This document shows positions 1-6,686 of a stretch of DNA of 12,557 bases, one piece after another (the stretch's first letter is position 1; each line of letters begins with the position of its first letter). The position numbers and the translations under genes are program-made. The DNA comes from Chryseobacterium sp. (GTDB taxonomy: Bacteria > Bacteroidota > Bacteroidia > Flavobacteriales > Weeksellaceae). The notes beneath the pieces were generated by a model that was given only the letters and a program-made list of their open reading frames with translations, ran no database searches and was not told the origin of the DNA. The DNA lies in the NCBI GenBank assembly GCA_030146295.1, contig JASLCD010000187.1:1-12557 (forward strand). The letters run 5' to 3'.

Positions 1-13
1 ATAAAAGTAAGTA

Positions 14-21
14 CAAATATA
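14..21 (-). promoter_or_regulatory. divergent -7 promoter element (TATATTTG)
   Basis: On the minus strand, bases 21 to 14 read TATATTTG, a match to TAnnTTTG facing out of the window. It overlaps the plus-strand element by two bases, as in a divergent promoter pair. The gene it would serve is not in the window, and AT-rich DNA gives chance matches. Confidence 0.25.
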
Positions 22-27
22 ACTTTG
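20..27 (+). promoter_or_regulatory. -7 promoter element (TAACTTTG) for the NmrA-type gene
   Basis: TAACTTTG matches the Bacteroidota -7 consensus TAnnTTTG. The matching -33 TTG would lie before base 1 and cannot be checked. The predicted start near base 34 gives a leader of about 110 bases, long but possible. No better element is seen nearer the gene. Confidence 0.4.
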
Positions 28-143
28 TTCTCAGAAATAAAAAAATATTTATTATGAAATCGCAGCCACTGAATCAATTCAAAAAGATGAGTCAATAATC
101 AGCGATTACATATGACCATTAAACAACAATAAAAAATTTACAT

Positions 144-1022
144 ATGAAAATTGTAATCACAGGATCATTAGGAAATGTAGCTAAACCACTAGCTCAACAA
201 TTAATTGCCGAAGGGCATCATATTACAGTAGTAAGCAGCAGCGATGCAAGAAAACAGGATATTGAGTCACTGGGAGCAACTCCGGCTATAGGTTCTATCA
301 CAGATGTTAACTTTTTAACTCAGACTTTTGAAGGAGCAGATGCTGTTTTTGCTATGACACCTCCGGCTATAAGCCCTGATAAAATTGTAGAAAACACTAC
401 GAATGCAGGGAAAAATTATGCTGAAGCTTTAAAGAACGCCCATGTAAAGAGAGCAGTAATGCTAAGCAGCGTAGGTGCGGAATCTCCGGTAGAAAACGGC
501 CCGATCGCGGGTCTTCATAATATTGAAAATCTGTACAATCATGTAGATACTACTTCTTTCACTTTTTTAAGAGCCGGATATTTTTATAATAACTTTTTCA
601 ATGATATTCCTTTAATTCAGAATGCAGGAATTCTTGGAAGTAATTATCCCGGAAATATTGAAGTGCCTGTTGTACACCCCAGCGATATTGCCAAAGCTGC
701 TGCTGAAGAACTGGTAAAAGACGGAGGTACCAATACTATCCGATACATTGTAAGTGATGTAAGAAAAGCTTCGGATTTTGCCAAGGTTTTGGGTACGTCT
801 GTTAATAAGCCGGAACTTCCATGGGTAGAATTCTCTGATGAAGATGCCTTAAACGGAATGCTGCAAGCCGGGCTTCCGGAGGATATGGCTCATCTTTATG
901 TTGAAATGGGAAGAGGAATAAGAACAGGTGTTGTTCAGAAAGATTTTATTGATCATGGTTCTCCTGTTTCAGGAAGTGTTAAGTTGGAGGATTTTGCTCA
1001 AGAGTTTTCATCTAAATTTTAA
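144..1022 (+). CDS. NmrA-family NAD(P)-binding oxidoreductase
   Basis: This 292-residue protein is an atypical short-chain dehydrogenase/reductase of the NmrA/QorB type. The N-terminal strand MKIVITGSLGNV (residues 1-12) has the glycine-rich turn of a Rossmann fold (G7, G10). A second strand ends in VVSSSDARK, where related proteins select the cofactor phosphate. The segment VKRAVMLSSVGAES and the later LRAGYFYNNF are typical of NmrA-like proteins. No signal peptide is present, so it is cytoplasmic. Relatives reduce quinones or act as NADP(H)-sensing regulators; the sequence does not show which. The gene stands alone, converges on the phosphodiesterase gene and ends in a strong hairpin. The ATG at 144 fits the start of the first beta strand. 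Confidence 0.88.
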   Translation: MKIVITGSLGNVAKPLAQQLIAEGHHITVVSSSDARKQDIESLGATPAIGSITDVNFLTQTFEGADAVFAMTPPAISPDKIVENTTNAGKNYAEALKNAHVKRAVMLSSVGAESPVENGPIAGLHNIENLYNHVDTTSFTFLRAGYFYNNFFNDIPLIQNAGILGSNYPGNIEVPVVHPSDIAKAAAEELVKDGGTNTIRYIVSDVRKASDFAKVLGTSVNKPELPWVEFSDEDALNGMLQAGLPEDMAHLYVEMGRGIRTGVVQKDFIDHGSPVSGSVKLEDFAQEFSSKF

Positions 1023-1039
1023 TTTCTAAGTCGATCTGT

Positions 1040-1090
1040 AAAACGAGTTTCGGCGCACCTTTGGTGCGCCGAAACTCGTTTTTATTTTTT
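1040..1090. terminator. strong bidirectional terminator between convergent genes
   Basis: Bases 1040-1059 pair perfectly with 1063-1082, forming a 20-bp stem closed by a TTT loop. The plus strand continues with T-rich sequence to about 1090, fitting a terminator for the NmrA-type gene. In the minus direction the hairpin follows the phosphodiesterase stop codon by about 18 bases and its own arm ends in TTTT, so it probably serves both genes. The stem is far more GC-rich than its surroundings and is unusually long and perfect. Confidence 0.9.
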
Positions 1091-1100
1091 AATCCTCAGA

Positions 1101-2384
1101 TTATTTTTTCTCTTTCAATGTTTCTTTTAAAACTTTCAGTTTTCCGTCAATAGGCTGATCAATTTTCAATCCTAGCACTTCGGCAACCAAAGGATAAACA
1201 TTAATGTTGGCAAACTCACCGATTACCAGATTATTTTTAAACTCCGGTCCCCAGGCAAAGAAAGTAGCTTTCATTTCAGGAACAACTTTAGGGTTATATC
1301 CGTGTTTTCCTACAGATGTTTTCTTTCCTTTTTCCAGAAATATTTTCGGTGCTTTTGGCATCAGAAGAATCTGTCCTATCCTGTTGTATTTATCATCTCT
1401 TGTTGCGAAGTGCAGGTACTTAGGAAGCTTTTTATCCAGATATACTTCATAATCGTCTGTTTTATTGGCTTTCAGTTCTTTATAGACTGCTTTTACCTCA
1501 TCCTGGTTTTTAACGTAAACTCTCAGCAGGGTTTGAGAATTATAAAAATCAAATCTGTTTTTATCAAAAAGAACAGCCGGAATTTCCAGTGGCGTACCTC
1601 CATCTACTTTGATCATCCCGTGATCGGAAACGAAAACAAAGTTGACATCTTTCAAACCAAGTCCATTTACTTTCTGTACAAGATCTCCCACTGCCTGATC
1701 TATCAGATGAACTGCAGTTTCAGTTTCTTTGGCATCCGGGCCATAATGATGTCCGCTTCCATCTACTTCCGGGAAATATAATGATATAAAATGAGGTCTT
1801 TTATCTTCCGGTAGTTTCAGCCAGTTGACTACTTTTTCTACTTTTTCAGCAGGGGTGAATTTTTCGTGGTAAGGATAATAGTAAGTGGGTCTCATTCCTC
1901 CGGCATCACTGGCGGAGCCTACCCACATTACAGAAGCAGATACCATTCCCTGTTTTTCAGCAAGTCCCCAAAGTGGAGTGCCGCCATACCAGCTGCCGTC
2001 TTCAGCATTTTTCCTGCTGCTCATCGCGTATCCTTCTTTTCTTTTATAATCGTAGAAAAAGTTATCAATCAGACCATGATGAGAAGGGTAAAGTCCGGTG
2101 ATTAAGCTCCAGTGGTTAGGAAACGTTATACTGGGATAACTTGGAATCATGGCTTCAGCCTTTACACCGCCATTGGCCAGTTTCAAAAGATTTTCAGCAT
2201 TGTATTTTTGCGCATAATCATAGCGGAAACCATCTGTAGATATCATAATCACATAAGGTTTAGACTGTGCTTCTGCACTGTTTTGTCTACCCGGGATAAT
2301 CACCTGGGCTGTATCAATATCGACCTGTTGCGCAAAAGCCGTAAAGGAGATTAGCAGCAGTAAAAAATGGATTCCTCGCTTCAT
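1101..2384 (-). CDS. exported nucleotide pyrophosphatase/phosphodiesterase (alkaline phosphatase superfamily)
   Basis: This 427-residue protein has a signal peptide (cleavage near FA-QQ, residues 17-20) and then one ectonucleotide pyrophosphatase/phosphodiesterase (NPP) domain. All expected two-metal catalytic elements are visible: D51 in ISTDGF, the nucleophile T87 in PSITFPNH, D208 and H212 in PEVDGSGHHYGP, D254-H255 in SDHGM, and H361 in GKHGYN. NPP enzymes hydrolyse phosphodiester or pyrophosphate bonds in nucleotides or lipids through a threonine intermediate. This one probably works in the periplasm and helps scavenge phosphate or nucleotides. Length is normal for bacterial NPPs and the domain looks intact. 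Substrate cannot be read from the sequence. The gene has its own promoter element and appears monocistronic. Confidence 0.92.
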   Translation of the reverse strand: MKRGIHFLLLLISFTAFAQQVDIDTAQVIIPGRQNSAEAQSKPYVIMISTDGFRYDYAQKYNAENLLKLANGGVKAEAMIPSYPSITFPNHWSLITGLYPSHHGLIDNFFYDYKRKEGYAMSSRKNAEDGSWYGGTPLWGLAEKQGMVSASVMWVGSASDAGGMRPTYYYPYHEKFTPAEKVEKVVNWLKLPEDKRPHFISLYFPEVDGSGHHYGPDAKETETAVHLIDQAVGDLVQKVNGLGLKDVNFVFVSDHGMIKVDGGTPLEIPAVLFDKNRFDFYNSQTLLRVYVKNQDEVKAVYKELKANKTDDYEVYLDKKLPKYLHFATRDDKYNRIGQILLMPKAPKIFLEKGKKTSVGKHGYNPKVVPEMKATFFAWGPEFKNNLVIGEFANINVYPLVAEVLGLKIDQPIDGKLKVLKETLKEKK

Positions 2385-2400
2385 TATTTAAAATTTTAGG

Positions 2401-2408
2401 CAAAGGTA
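2401..2408 (-). promoter_or_regulatory. -7 promoter element (TACCTTTG) for the phosphodiesterase gene
   Basis: On the minus strand, bases 2408 to 2401 read TACCTTTG, matching TAnnTTTG. The start codon is only 16 bases further on, so the leader would be about 10 bases. Very short leaders are plausible in flavobacteria. No TTG is seen at the usual -33 spacing. Confidence 0.5.
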
Positions 2409-2491
2409 CACCCTATACTTCTCCCTGAAAAGTTTAAGAGATTAAAAGTATATTAAAACCAATTATTTTTTTGAATAAAAATTGCGATACG

Positions 2492-3337
2492 CTAAATAGG
2501 CTTTTTCATTTCAAACTGTGAAAGCCAGTTGTTGAGTCCTATTTTTTCACTAAGAAAATTACTCGTATTTTCTGAAGAATCGTCTACATTGTTCAATGCT
2601 ACAGCCTGTCCTCCATTTTTTTTAGAAATGGCATTAAAAAGCATTGTACCGATTCCCTTGTTTCTAAAATTCTTTTCTACGGCAAACTGATATATTTTTT
2701 TCGCTACAGGGCCATAAATAATATATCCAACCAGCTTATCTTCAATATAAGCACCTAAAGTCACATAATTTTCCGGCATGGGCTCCAATACGAAAACGGA
2801 TCCCTGCCATGAAGGTTCGATATCCCAGAAAGAAAATAGCAGATCCCATTGAAAGTCTTTCAGTTCCTTTACCGAAACCTCAGCATTTTCTTTTCCCTGT
2901 TGAATACTTCCGTTAAAACAAAGTAATCTTCGCACAATGGAAAATCCAAAATTTTCATACGCCCTGATCGCAGGCTGATTACCTTCAATCACCTCAAGCA
3001 GCAATGTATCTGCATTTCTTTCTTTTAAAATGGGAATAATAAAATCATACATTTTCCTCACCAATCCTTTCCCTCTGCCTTCCGGAATAACTCCTGTTCC
3101 GCCATTGTAAATAATCTTCTCCCCGTTTTCAACTTTTTCAGACTGAAGAATAAAGCCTACCAGTTTACCTTCTTCAAATGCTCCTGCAGATAAATTCATA
3201 TCTAATTTTTCTGCTGCAATTTTTGAAACAAGGACCTCTTTTGTTAAGTGAAAAGGAACAACATAATCAGAAAATGAGTGATTGAAGACTTCTAAAAGTT
3301 CATCTACTGTAATATGGGCTAAAGTTTTAAACTCCAT
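2492..3337 (-). CDS. tandem GNAT-family N-acetyltransferase
   Basis: This 281-residue cytoplasmic protein holds two GNAT domains. The N-terminal domain (about 1-145) has the acetyl-CoA pyrophosphate loop GRGKGL (87-92) and the later N120/Y127 pattern in EGNQPAIRAYENFGF, so it looks active. The C-terminal domain (about 155-281) has a second loop, RNKGIG (225-230), after the strand YQFAVEKNF, but its end is more divergent. In tandem GNAT proteins one domain is often degenerate and helps bind substrate. Acceptor unknown; small-molecule or peptide amines are typical. It starts at ATG and ends in TAG. No partner genes are close, so context does not help. Confidence 0.88.
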   Translation of the reverse strand: MEFKTLAHITVDELLEVFNHSFSDYVVPFHLTKEVLVSKIAAEKLDMNLSAGAFEEGKLVGFILQSEKVENGEKIIYNGGTGVIPEGRGKGLVRKMYDFIIPILKERNADTLLLEVIEGNQPAIRAYENFGFSIVRRLLCFNGSIQQGKENAEVSVKELKDFQWDLLFSFWDIEPSWQGSVFVLEPMPENYVTLGAYIEDKLVGYIIYGPVAKKIYQFAVEKNFRNKGIGTMLFNAISKKNGGQAVALNNVDDSSENTSNFLSEKIGLNNWLSQFEMKKPI

Positions 3338-3395
3338 TGTTTGTAAAAAATTATAAGGCTAAGAAACTGCCTTTTATTAAGTATCCGGATATACA

Positions 3396-3403
3396 CAAAT
3401 TTA
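3396..3403 (-). promoter_or_regulatory. -7 promoter element (TAAATTTG) for the GNAT gene
   Basis: On the minus strand, bases 3403 to 3396 read TAAATTTG, a match to TAnnTTTG about 60 bases before the GNAT start codon. The nearest upstream TTG is only 12 bases away, shorter than the usual 17-23, so support rests on the -7 element alone in AT-rich DNA. Confidence 0.35.
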
Positions 3404-3437
3404 TAAATTTTAAAGCAATCTCTCTAAAATTGGGACT

Positions 3438-3476
3438 TAAAAAAAAATGATACCCCTGAAAAATCAGGAGTATCAT
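3438..3476 (-). terminator. terminator of the cytochrome/YceI/DOMON operon
   Basis: Bases 3447-3459 pair with 3464-3476 around an AAAA loop, with one non-Watson-Crick position (3454/3469). In the minus-strand transcript that position is a G-U wobble; in a plus-strand transcript it would be a C-A mismatch. A run of A on the plus strand (3439-3447) becomes the U tract on the minus strand. Both facts assign it to the minus-strand operon ending at 3508. Confidence 0.88.
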
Positions 3477-3507
3477 TACTAAATATTTGGGTGTGTTTTC
3501 TGAAAAA

Positions 3508-4287
3508 TTATTCTTTAATCAGTTTTTCGTAAGATGTACTTCCATCTTTTAAAGTGACTTCAAAATAATAAATACCAGATTTCAAATCTCTTACACTGAT
3601 ATTTTCTCCTTCCAGTATTGCAGATCTTACTTTTCTTCCTGCAGATTCATAAATATCAACAGATTTTATTTTATCCGCATTTCTAAAGCTCACCGTTTCT
3701 TTAGCAGGGTTTGGATAAAGAACTATTTTCTTATTTTCCAAAGCTGTTTCTTTAGTGCCTAAAGTACCAAAATTAAGGGCTGTAGTACCGCAGCTGTTAG
3801 AACCGTGGTAAGCAATCGAAAAATTTGATAATCTACGTCCATAAGTAATGTTTAAAGGACTTACAGGGGGAACAGTAAAAACATAATCATTAGCATCTCC
3901 TGTATTTAAAGCTCTTGTAGCGATTACAGTACGAACGCTTCCTGCCACTGTGTTAGAGGTTACCGTCCAGTTTTGAGTTCCATCCAAAGGAGGAACCACT
4001 CCCTGTCCATTAAATGTTCTGTCGCTTAAATTGGTCCCATCAAAAATTACAACATCTTTTCCAATATCATCCATATTCGTTGTATCAAAAGCCATTCCCA
4101 GCCATCCGGTAGAAGGACCGATAAGGGTAAGGGTAACTAGAGAAGGTGTAAGGTCAATCTTAACTGAATAAGCTAAATCTGCTCCTCCCGGTGTGGAAAA
4201 AAGAGGCACAGTTCCTGTCGAATATTGACTTTTCACATGAGAAAAAGCAAAAAATCCGATCAATAATAATGTAGTTTTTAATTTCAT
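3508..4287 (-). CDS. secreted DOMON-domain protein with T9SS type A sorting domain
   Basis: This 259-residue protein has a signal peptide (about 1-20), a DOMON-like beta-sandwich (about 25-172) and a C-terminal T9SS sorting domain (about 185-259, starting near VLYPNPAKE and ending in YEKLIKE). DOMON marks are GWLGMAF (61-67), M72 followed by D-V-V (78-80), TRALNTGDANDYVF (124-137) and AYHGS (159-163). In haem-binding DOMON proteins such as the cellobiose dehydrogenase cytochrome and AIR12, one Met and one His at comparable places are the haem b ligands; M72 and H161 are the candidates here. Other DOMON domains bind sugars, so haem is a prediction. The T9SS tail implies export across the outer membrane to the surface or medium. 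It is the last gene of the operon, 4 bases after the ankyrin gene. Confidence 0.82.
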   Translation of the reverse strand: MKLKTTLLLIGFFAFSHVKSQYSTGTVPLFSTPGGADLAYSVKIDLTPSLVTLTLIGPSTGWLGMAFDTTNMDDIGKDVVIFDGTNLSDRTFNGQGVVPPLDGTQNWTVTSNTVAGSVRTVIATRALNTGDANDYVFTVPPVSPLNITYGRRLSNFSIAYHGSNSCGTTALNFGTLGTKETALENKKIVLYPNPAKETVSFRNADKIKSVDIYESAGRKVRSAILEGENISVRDLKSGIYYFEVTLKDGSTSYEKLIKE

Positions 4288-4291
4288 ATGA

Positions 4292-4816
4292 TCAATTTTT
4301 TAATAGGTTAATAATATCTTGATTTTTAGTAAATAAAGCGTATTCAAAAACACTTTTCCCTTGTTTATCTAATAATGTCTTATTTGCTTTATTCTTTAAC
4401 AGCAGTTCAACCATTTCCTTATTCTGTGACTGGACCGCATATATCAATGGAGTTATCCCGCTGCTGCTTGCCACATTTGGATCCGCTTTATTTGCCAATA
4501 ATTTCTGAGTAAGATTTTTATCTCCTTTAAAGACAGAAGCCGTTAAAGCCGTTCCTTCTCCACTGGCGTAATTCATATTTTTAACGTGGGTAATTAAAAA
4601 TTCTGCAACAGGAATATTTCCTCTGTAACAAGCTAAAATAAGGGGGGAGAATCCGTTTTCGTTAATCTGATTAATAACATCCGGATTTTGTTTCATCAGC
4701 TCCTGTACTTCAGGAACGGTTCCGCTTCTGGCAATATCAAATATTGATTTTGCCTTTTCCTGAGCAGATATCAATGAGCTCAGAAAGAGTCCTAAAATTA
4801 AGATTACATTTCTCAT
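4292..4816 (-). CDS. exported ankyrin-repeat protein
   Basis: This 174-residue protein begins with a signal peptide (about 1-18, cleavage after ISA) followed by about five ankyrin-type helical repeats to the C-terminus. The clearest are GFSPLILACYRGNIPVAEFL, GTALTASVFKGDKNLTQKLL and GITPLIYAVQSQNKEMVELL, spaced about 33 residues; the first and last are capping or partial units. Ankyrin repeats bind proteins, so this is probably a periplasmic adaptor or chaperone rather than an enzyme. Exported ankyrin proteins are known next to redox enzymes, for example AnkB, needed for KatB catalase function in Pseudomonas aeruginosa. Its start overlaps the YceI stop in an ATGA, which suggests translational coupling. 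Confidence 0.87.
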   Translation of the reverse strand: MRNVILILGLFLSSLISAQEKAKSIFDIARSGTVPEVQELMKQNPDVINQINENGFSPLILACYRGNIPVAEFLITHVKNMNYASGEGTALTASVFKGDKNLTQKLLANKADPNVASSSGITPLIYAVQSQNKEMVELLLKNKANKTLLDKQGKSVFEYALFTKNQDIINLLKN

Positions 4817-5364
4817 TGTTTTACCATTACATAATTGTATTCGATGTTGACATTTTCTGCCACTTTCTTGGTAACCATTTTAGGGATGGTTACTTTATAA
4901 TCTGCAGGTTTGGCCATAAAACCACCCTGCATATAGATTTTACCATCTTTTGCATACAATGTGGCTGAAGAAGCAACCGATTTGTCTACACCATGAAAGT
5001 TAAGCGTTCCCTGAACAGTATATTTCTGAGGGCTGGCCGTAAGTTTTGTTTTATCAAAGTTGACAATCTTTCCTTTGAAAGTTGTTTTCGGGTATTTTGC
5101 AGATTCTGCATAACTTTCATTGAAATGCTCTTCCATTAATTTGGTTTTAAAATGAAAGTTTTTCACTGTTGAAACAGATGCCATTTCACCATTCTCTGCA
5201 TTCAGAATCACGATATTGTTATCATCCTGTGCAAAAATATCATCAAACAGAGGGACCGAAGCTTCAAAAGTGACTTTCCCTGTTTTAGAACTGTATTTTT
5301 GTGCTGAAGCGTAACCGGCAGAAAATAGTAATACGCTTAATAGTGCTAATTTTTTCATATCCAT
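4813..5364 (-). CDS. YceI family protein
   Basis: This 183-residue exported protein has a signal peptide (cleavage near ASA-QKY, about 20-24) and one YceI domain, a lipocalin-like barrel. Typical marks are the strand GKVTFEAS, the NFHFKTKLMEEHFN segment, YPKTTFKG, and VQGTLNFHGVDKSV near the end of the barrel. Characterised YceI proteins bind long isoprenoid chains, including quinones, and some relatives are fused to or encoded with cytochrome b561. That fits its place between a cytochrome lipoprotein and a possible haem-binding DOMON protein. Ligand and direction of transfer are not shown. Start is ATG at 5364 or ATG at 5358 (MKKLALL); the second gives a more standard signal peptide. It lies 5 bases after the cytochrome gene. 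Confidence 0.9.
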   Translation of the reverse strand: MDMKKLALLSVLLFSAGYASAQKYSSKTGKVTFEASVPLFDDIFAQDDNNIVILNAENGEMASVSTVKNFHFKTKLMEEHFNESYAESAKYPKTTFKGKIVNFDKTKLTASPQKYTVQGTLNFHGVDKSVASSATLYAKDGKIYMQGGFMAKPADYKVTIPKMVTKKVAENVNIEYNYVMVKQ

Positions 5365-5369
5365 TTTAT

Positions 5370-5717
5370 TTAATTTTCATTTAATCCGTCAGCTTTCCAC
5401 TTGATAAAAATATTGATCTGGGCAGCAGACAAGGATCCTCCCTGAGGCATTTTCCCGGGATCTCCGTTAGGTCTTTGAATGCGGTCCAGAATTCCGTCTA
5501 TATTATTTTTCACCTGATCATAAGTAACCAGTGGTTTAAAACTTCCTGCAGAATGGCAACCTATGCAAGAGTTATCTACAATTGGTTTTACATCTGCAGT
5601 ATATTTTACAGGTGCCGTGATGGGTGTATTGTCAGAAATTTCTTCATAAGTTCTGCTGTCACACGCCGTCAGTATGATGGCTGACGAAACTATCGATAAT
5701 AATGTTAGCTTTTTCAT
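5370..5717 (-). CDS. mono-haem c-type cytochrome lipoprotein
   Basis: This 115-residue protein has a lipoprotein signal peptide with lipobox LTAC and acylated C19, then a compact class I cytochrome c domain. The haem attachment motif is C51-I-G-C54-H55 and the probable distal ligand is M90 in DPGKMPQGG. The ending AAQINIFIKWKADG is typical of small Bacteroidota cytochrome c domains. It would carry electrons in the periplasm or on the outer membrane. No clear acidic surface-export signal follows C19 (the next residues are D-S-R-T), so a periplasm-facing location is slightly favoured. The ATG at 5717 is preferred over one at 5783: it is one base after the upstream gene's TAA and gives a proper lipoprotein signal. 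Length is normal for a single domain. Confidence 0.9.
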   Translation of the reverse strand: MKKLTLLSIVSSAIILTACDSRTYEEISDNTPITAPVKYTADVKPIVDNSCIGCHSAGSFKPLVTYDQVKNNIDGILDRIQRPNGDPGKMPQGGSLSAAQINIFIKWKADGLNEN

Positions 5718-5718
5718 A

Positions 5719-6561
5719 TTAAAAAACTCTATAAAGATTAAACCCAAAGAAAATATGCCCTTTTCCCCATGCTCCTGTAGCATTGGTAAGATATCCGATA
5801 TCTGAATTTATCTGGGAGTTCGTCAGTAAAAGCTGGAACACGTGTCCTCCTGTTTCTATATCTACTCCTAATGACAGAGGATTTTTATAGAAGCTGTGAT
5901 CGTCGAAATTCACAAAATATTCTGCATTCACAGAAACTCTTTTGGAAATTTTATAGCGTCCTCCGACCCCTGCCAGAAACTGATTTTTGTTTTCAATGGT
6001 AGGCTCGTAAAGGTTTTTATGCACAAATGAAGGGGTAAGCTGTACGGAAAGCTTATCATTGAATCTTCTTGAGATGAGTGCCTGGGTAAGATATGAAAGC
6101 CTGTCACTGAATTTGAGGTGTGGATAAGTGTCTTTATCCAGTTCACTATTGGCACCCATTACATTGTATCCCACAATATCCACCGGGAAGTTTTCATTTT
6201 GTTTTACCAGCCTGTATTTCACTGCCCCTTCAAACGTTTTCATATTCGTTTCTCGGGAAAGACTTACGGATACAGCATCTGAAATACCATAGATAACCCC
6301 TAATTTGGTTGAGGCATGATCCAGACCAAAAAAGTCTTTAAATCCTGCGCTTATATCTCCAAATCTGTGGGCAACGATAATATACCATTCTTTTTTGGCA
6401 GCAAGTTTTGTAGATTGTCCAGTAACGATCTGAAGGGCTTTGAAAGCGGGTTGTGAGATTTCTGTGTTGGTTTTCACCGTGTCAATATCCTTCAGCAGAT
6501 CTTCCTGTGCAAAGGCAAGACCTGAAGAAAATACTGACAAAAATAAGAGAGTTTTTGTCAT
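5719..6561 (-). CDS. DUF5777-like outer-membrane beta-barrel protein
   Basis: This 280-residue protein has a signal peptide (cleavage near AFA-QED, residues 16-20) and then alternating beta strands with aromatic belts to a C-terminal phenylalanine (FGFNLYRVF), as in outer-membrane barrels. The pattern AHRFGDISAGFKDFFGLDHAS, then a strand beginning GVIYGISD, resembles the family annotated DUF5777 in Bacteroidota; I assign it by likeness, without a profile search. No molecular function is established. No CxxCH motif is present, so it carries no c-type haem. It is the first gene of the five-gene operon, about 25 bases after the predicted transcript start. The ATG at 6561 is preferred to an in-frame TTG two codons upstream. 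Confidence 0.78.
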   Translation of the reverse strand: MTKTLLFLSVFSSGLAFAQEDLLKDIDTVKTNTEISQPAFKALQIVTGQSTKLAAKKEWYIIVAHRFGDISAGFKDFFGLDHASTKLGVIYGISDAVSVSLSRETNMKTFEGAVKYRLVKQNENFPVDIVGYNVMGANSELDKDTYPHLKFSDRLSYLTQALISRRFNDKLSVQLTPSFVHKNLYEPTIENKNQFLAGVGGRYKISKRVSVNAEYFVNFDDHSFYKNPLSLGVDIETGGHVFQLLLTNSQINSDIGYLTNATGAWGKGHIFFGFNLYRVF

Positions 6562-6589
6562 ATACAATTTGATTTAAATTATGATATAA

Positions 6590-6597
6590 CAAACTTA
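6590..6597 (-). promoter_or_regulatory. -7 promoter element (TAAGTTTG) of the redox operon
   Basis: On the minus strand, bases 6597 to 6590 read TAAGTTTG, an exact match to TAnnTTTG. The nearest TTG on the -33 side is 14 bases away, closer than the usual 17-23. The place where a -33 element would sit is covered instead by the GGTGA-N6-TCACC inverted repeat. That is the layout of an activator-dependent promoter. The predicted start is near 6585-6587. Confidence 0.65.
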
Positions 6598-6616
6598 TCG
6601 AGTTCTCAATTCAAAA

Positions 6617-6638
6617 ACAGGTGATAAAAGTCACCAGT
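6617..6638. promoter_or_regulatory. CRP-type operator (GGTGA-N6-TCACC)
   Basis: Bases 6620-6624 are GGTGA and 6631-6635 are TCACC, perfect inverted arms around six bases; two further outer pairs match (6617/6638 and 6618/6637). This is the spacing and core of CRP-type sites (TGTGA-N6-TCACA). The centre at 6627.5 is about 41 bases before the start predicted from the -7 element, the standard class II activation position. The Crp/Fnr gene next to it has a matching recognition helix. No other such inverted repeat was noticed in the intergenic DNA of the window. Confidence 0.72.
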
Positions 6639-6686
6639 CAAATTGTTTTTATCAATGATAGAAATATACTTTTCAAACAATTAAAA

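Larger units (their letters stand above)
11..30. promoter_or_regulatory. candidate operator (inverted repeat) upstream of the NmrA-type gene
   Basis: The sequence reads GTACAAA, six bases, TTTGTTC: an inverted repeat with 6 of 7 matching positions. Extended to 10-base arms (8-17 and 24-33) it matches at 8 of 10. Its centre lies between bases 20 and 21, where two oppositely oriented TAnnTTTG elements overlap, so a protein bound here would block both promoters. NmrA/QorB-type oxidoreductase genes are often divergent from an HxlR-type regulator. If that gene lies left of the window, this would be its operator. The repeat is seen; its function is inferred. Confidence 0.35.

Noticed and set aside
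54..98. 14-codon open frame (MKSQPLNQFKKMSQ) in the leader of the NmrA-type gene
   Set aside because: Too short to judge, no ribosome binding site and no attenuator-like hairpin after it; most likely chance in AT-rich DNA.
1302..1781. 159-codon plus-strand frame opposite the phosphodiesterase gene
   Set aside because: It lies wholly inside a gene with intact catalytic motifs and encodes a Phe/Ile/Cys-rich composition without a family pattern; an antisense shadow.
5718..5783. Upstream ATG start for the cytochrome lipoprotein
   Set aside because: It would overlap the DUF5777-like gene by 65 bases and put 22 residues before the lipoprotein signal; the ATG at 5717 gives a standard signal and tight spacing.
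3508..6561. MtrCAB-type multihaem extracellular electron transfer conduit
   Set aside because: Only one CxxCH motif is present in the whole operon and the barrel has none; a multihaem conduit is not supported.
6562..6567. TTG start for the DUF5777-like protein
   Set aside because: An ATG two codons later gives a normal signal peptide, so TTG is not needed.
6650..6660. Palindrome TATCA-A-TGATA upstream of the CRP-type operator, resembling FNR half-sites
   Set aside because: Spacing between half-sites is one base, not the four of an FNR site, and the recognition helix of the local regulator reads GTGA; treated as chance.
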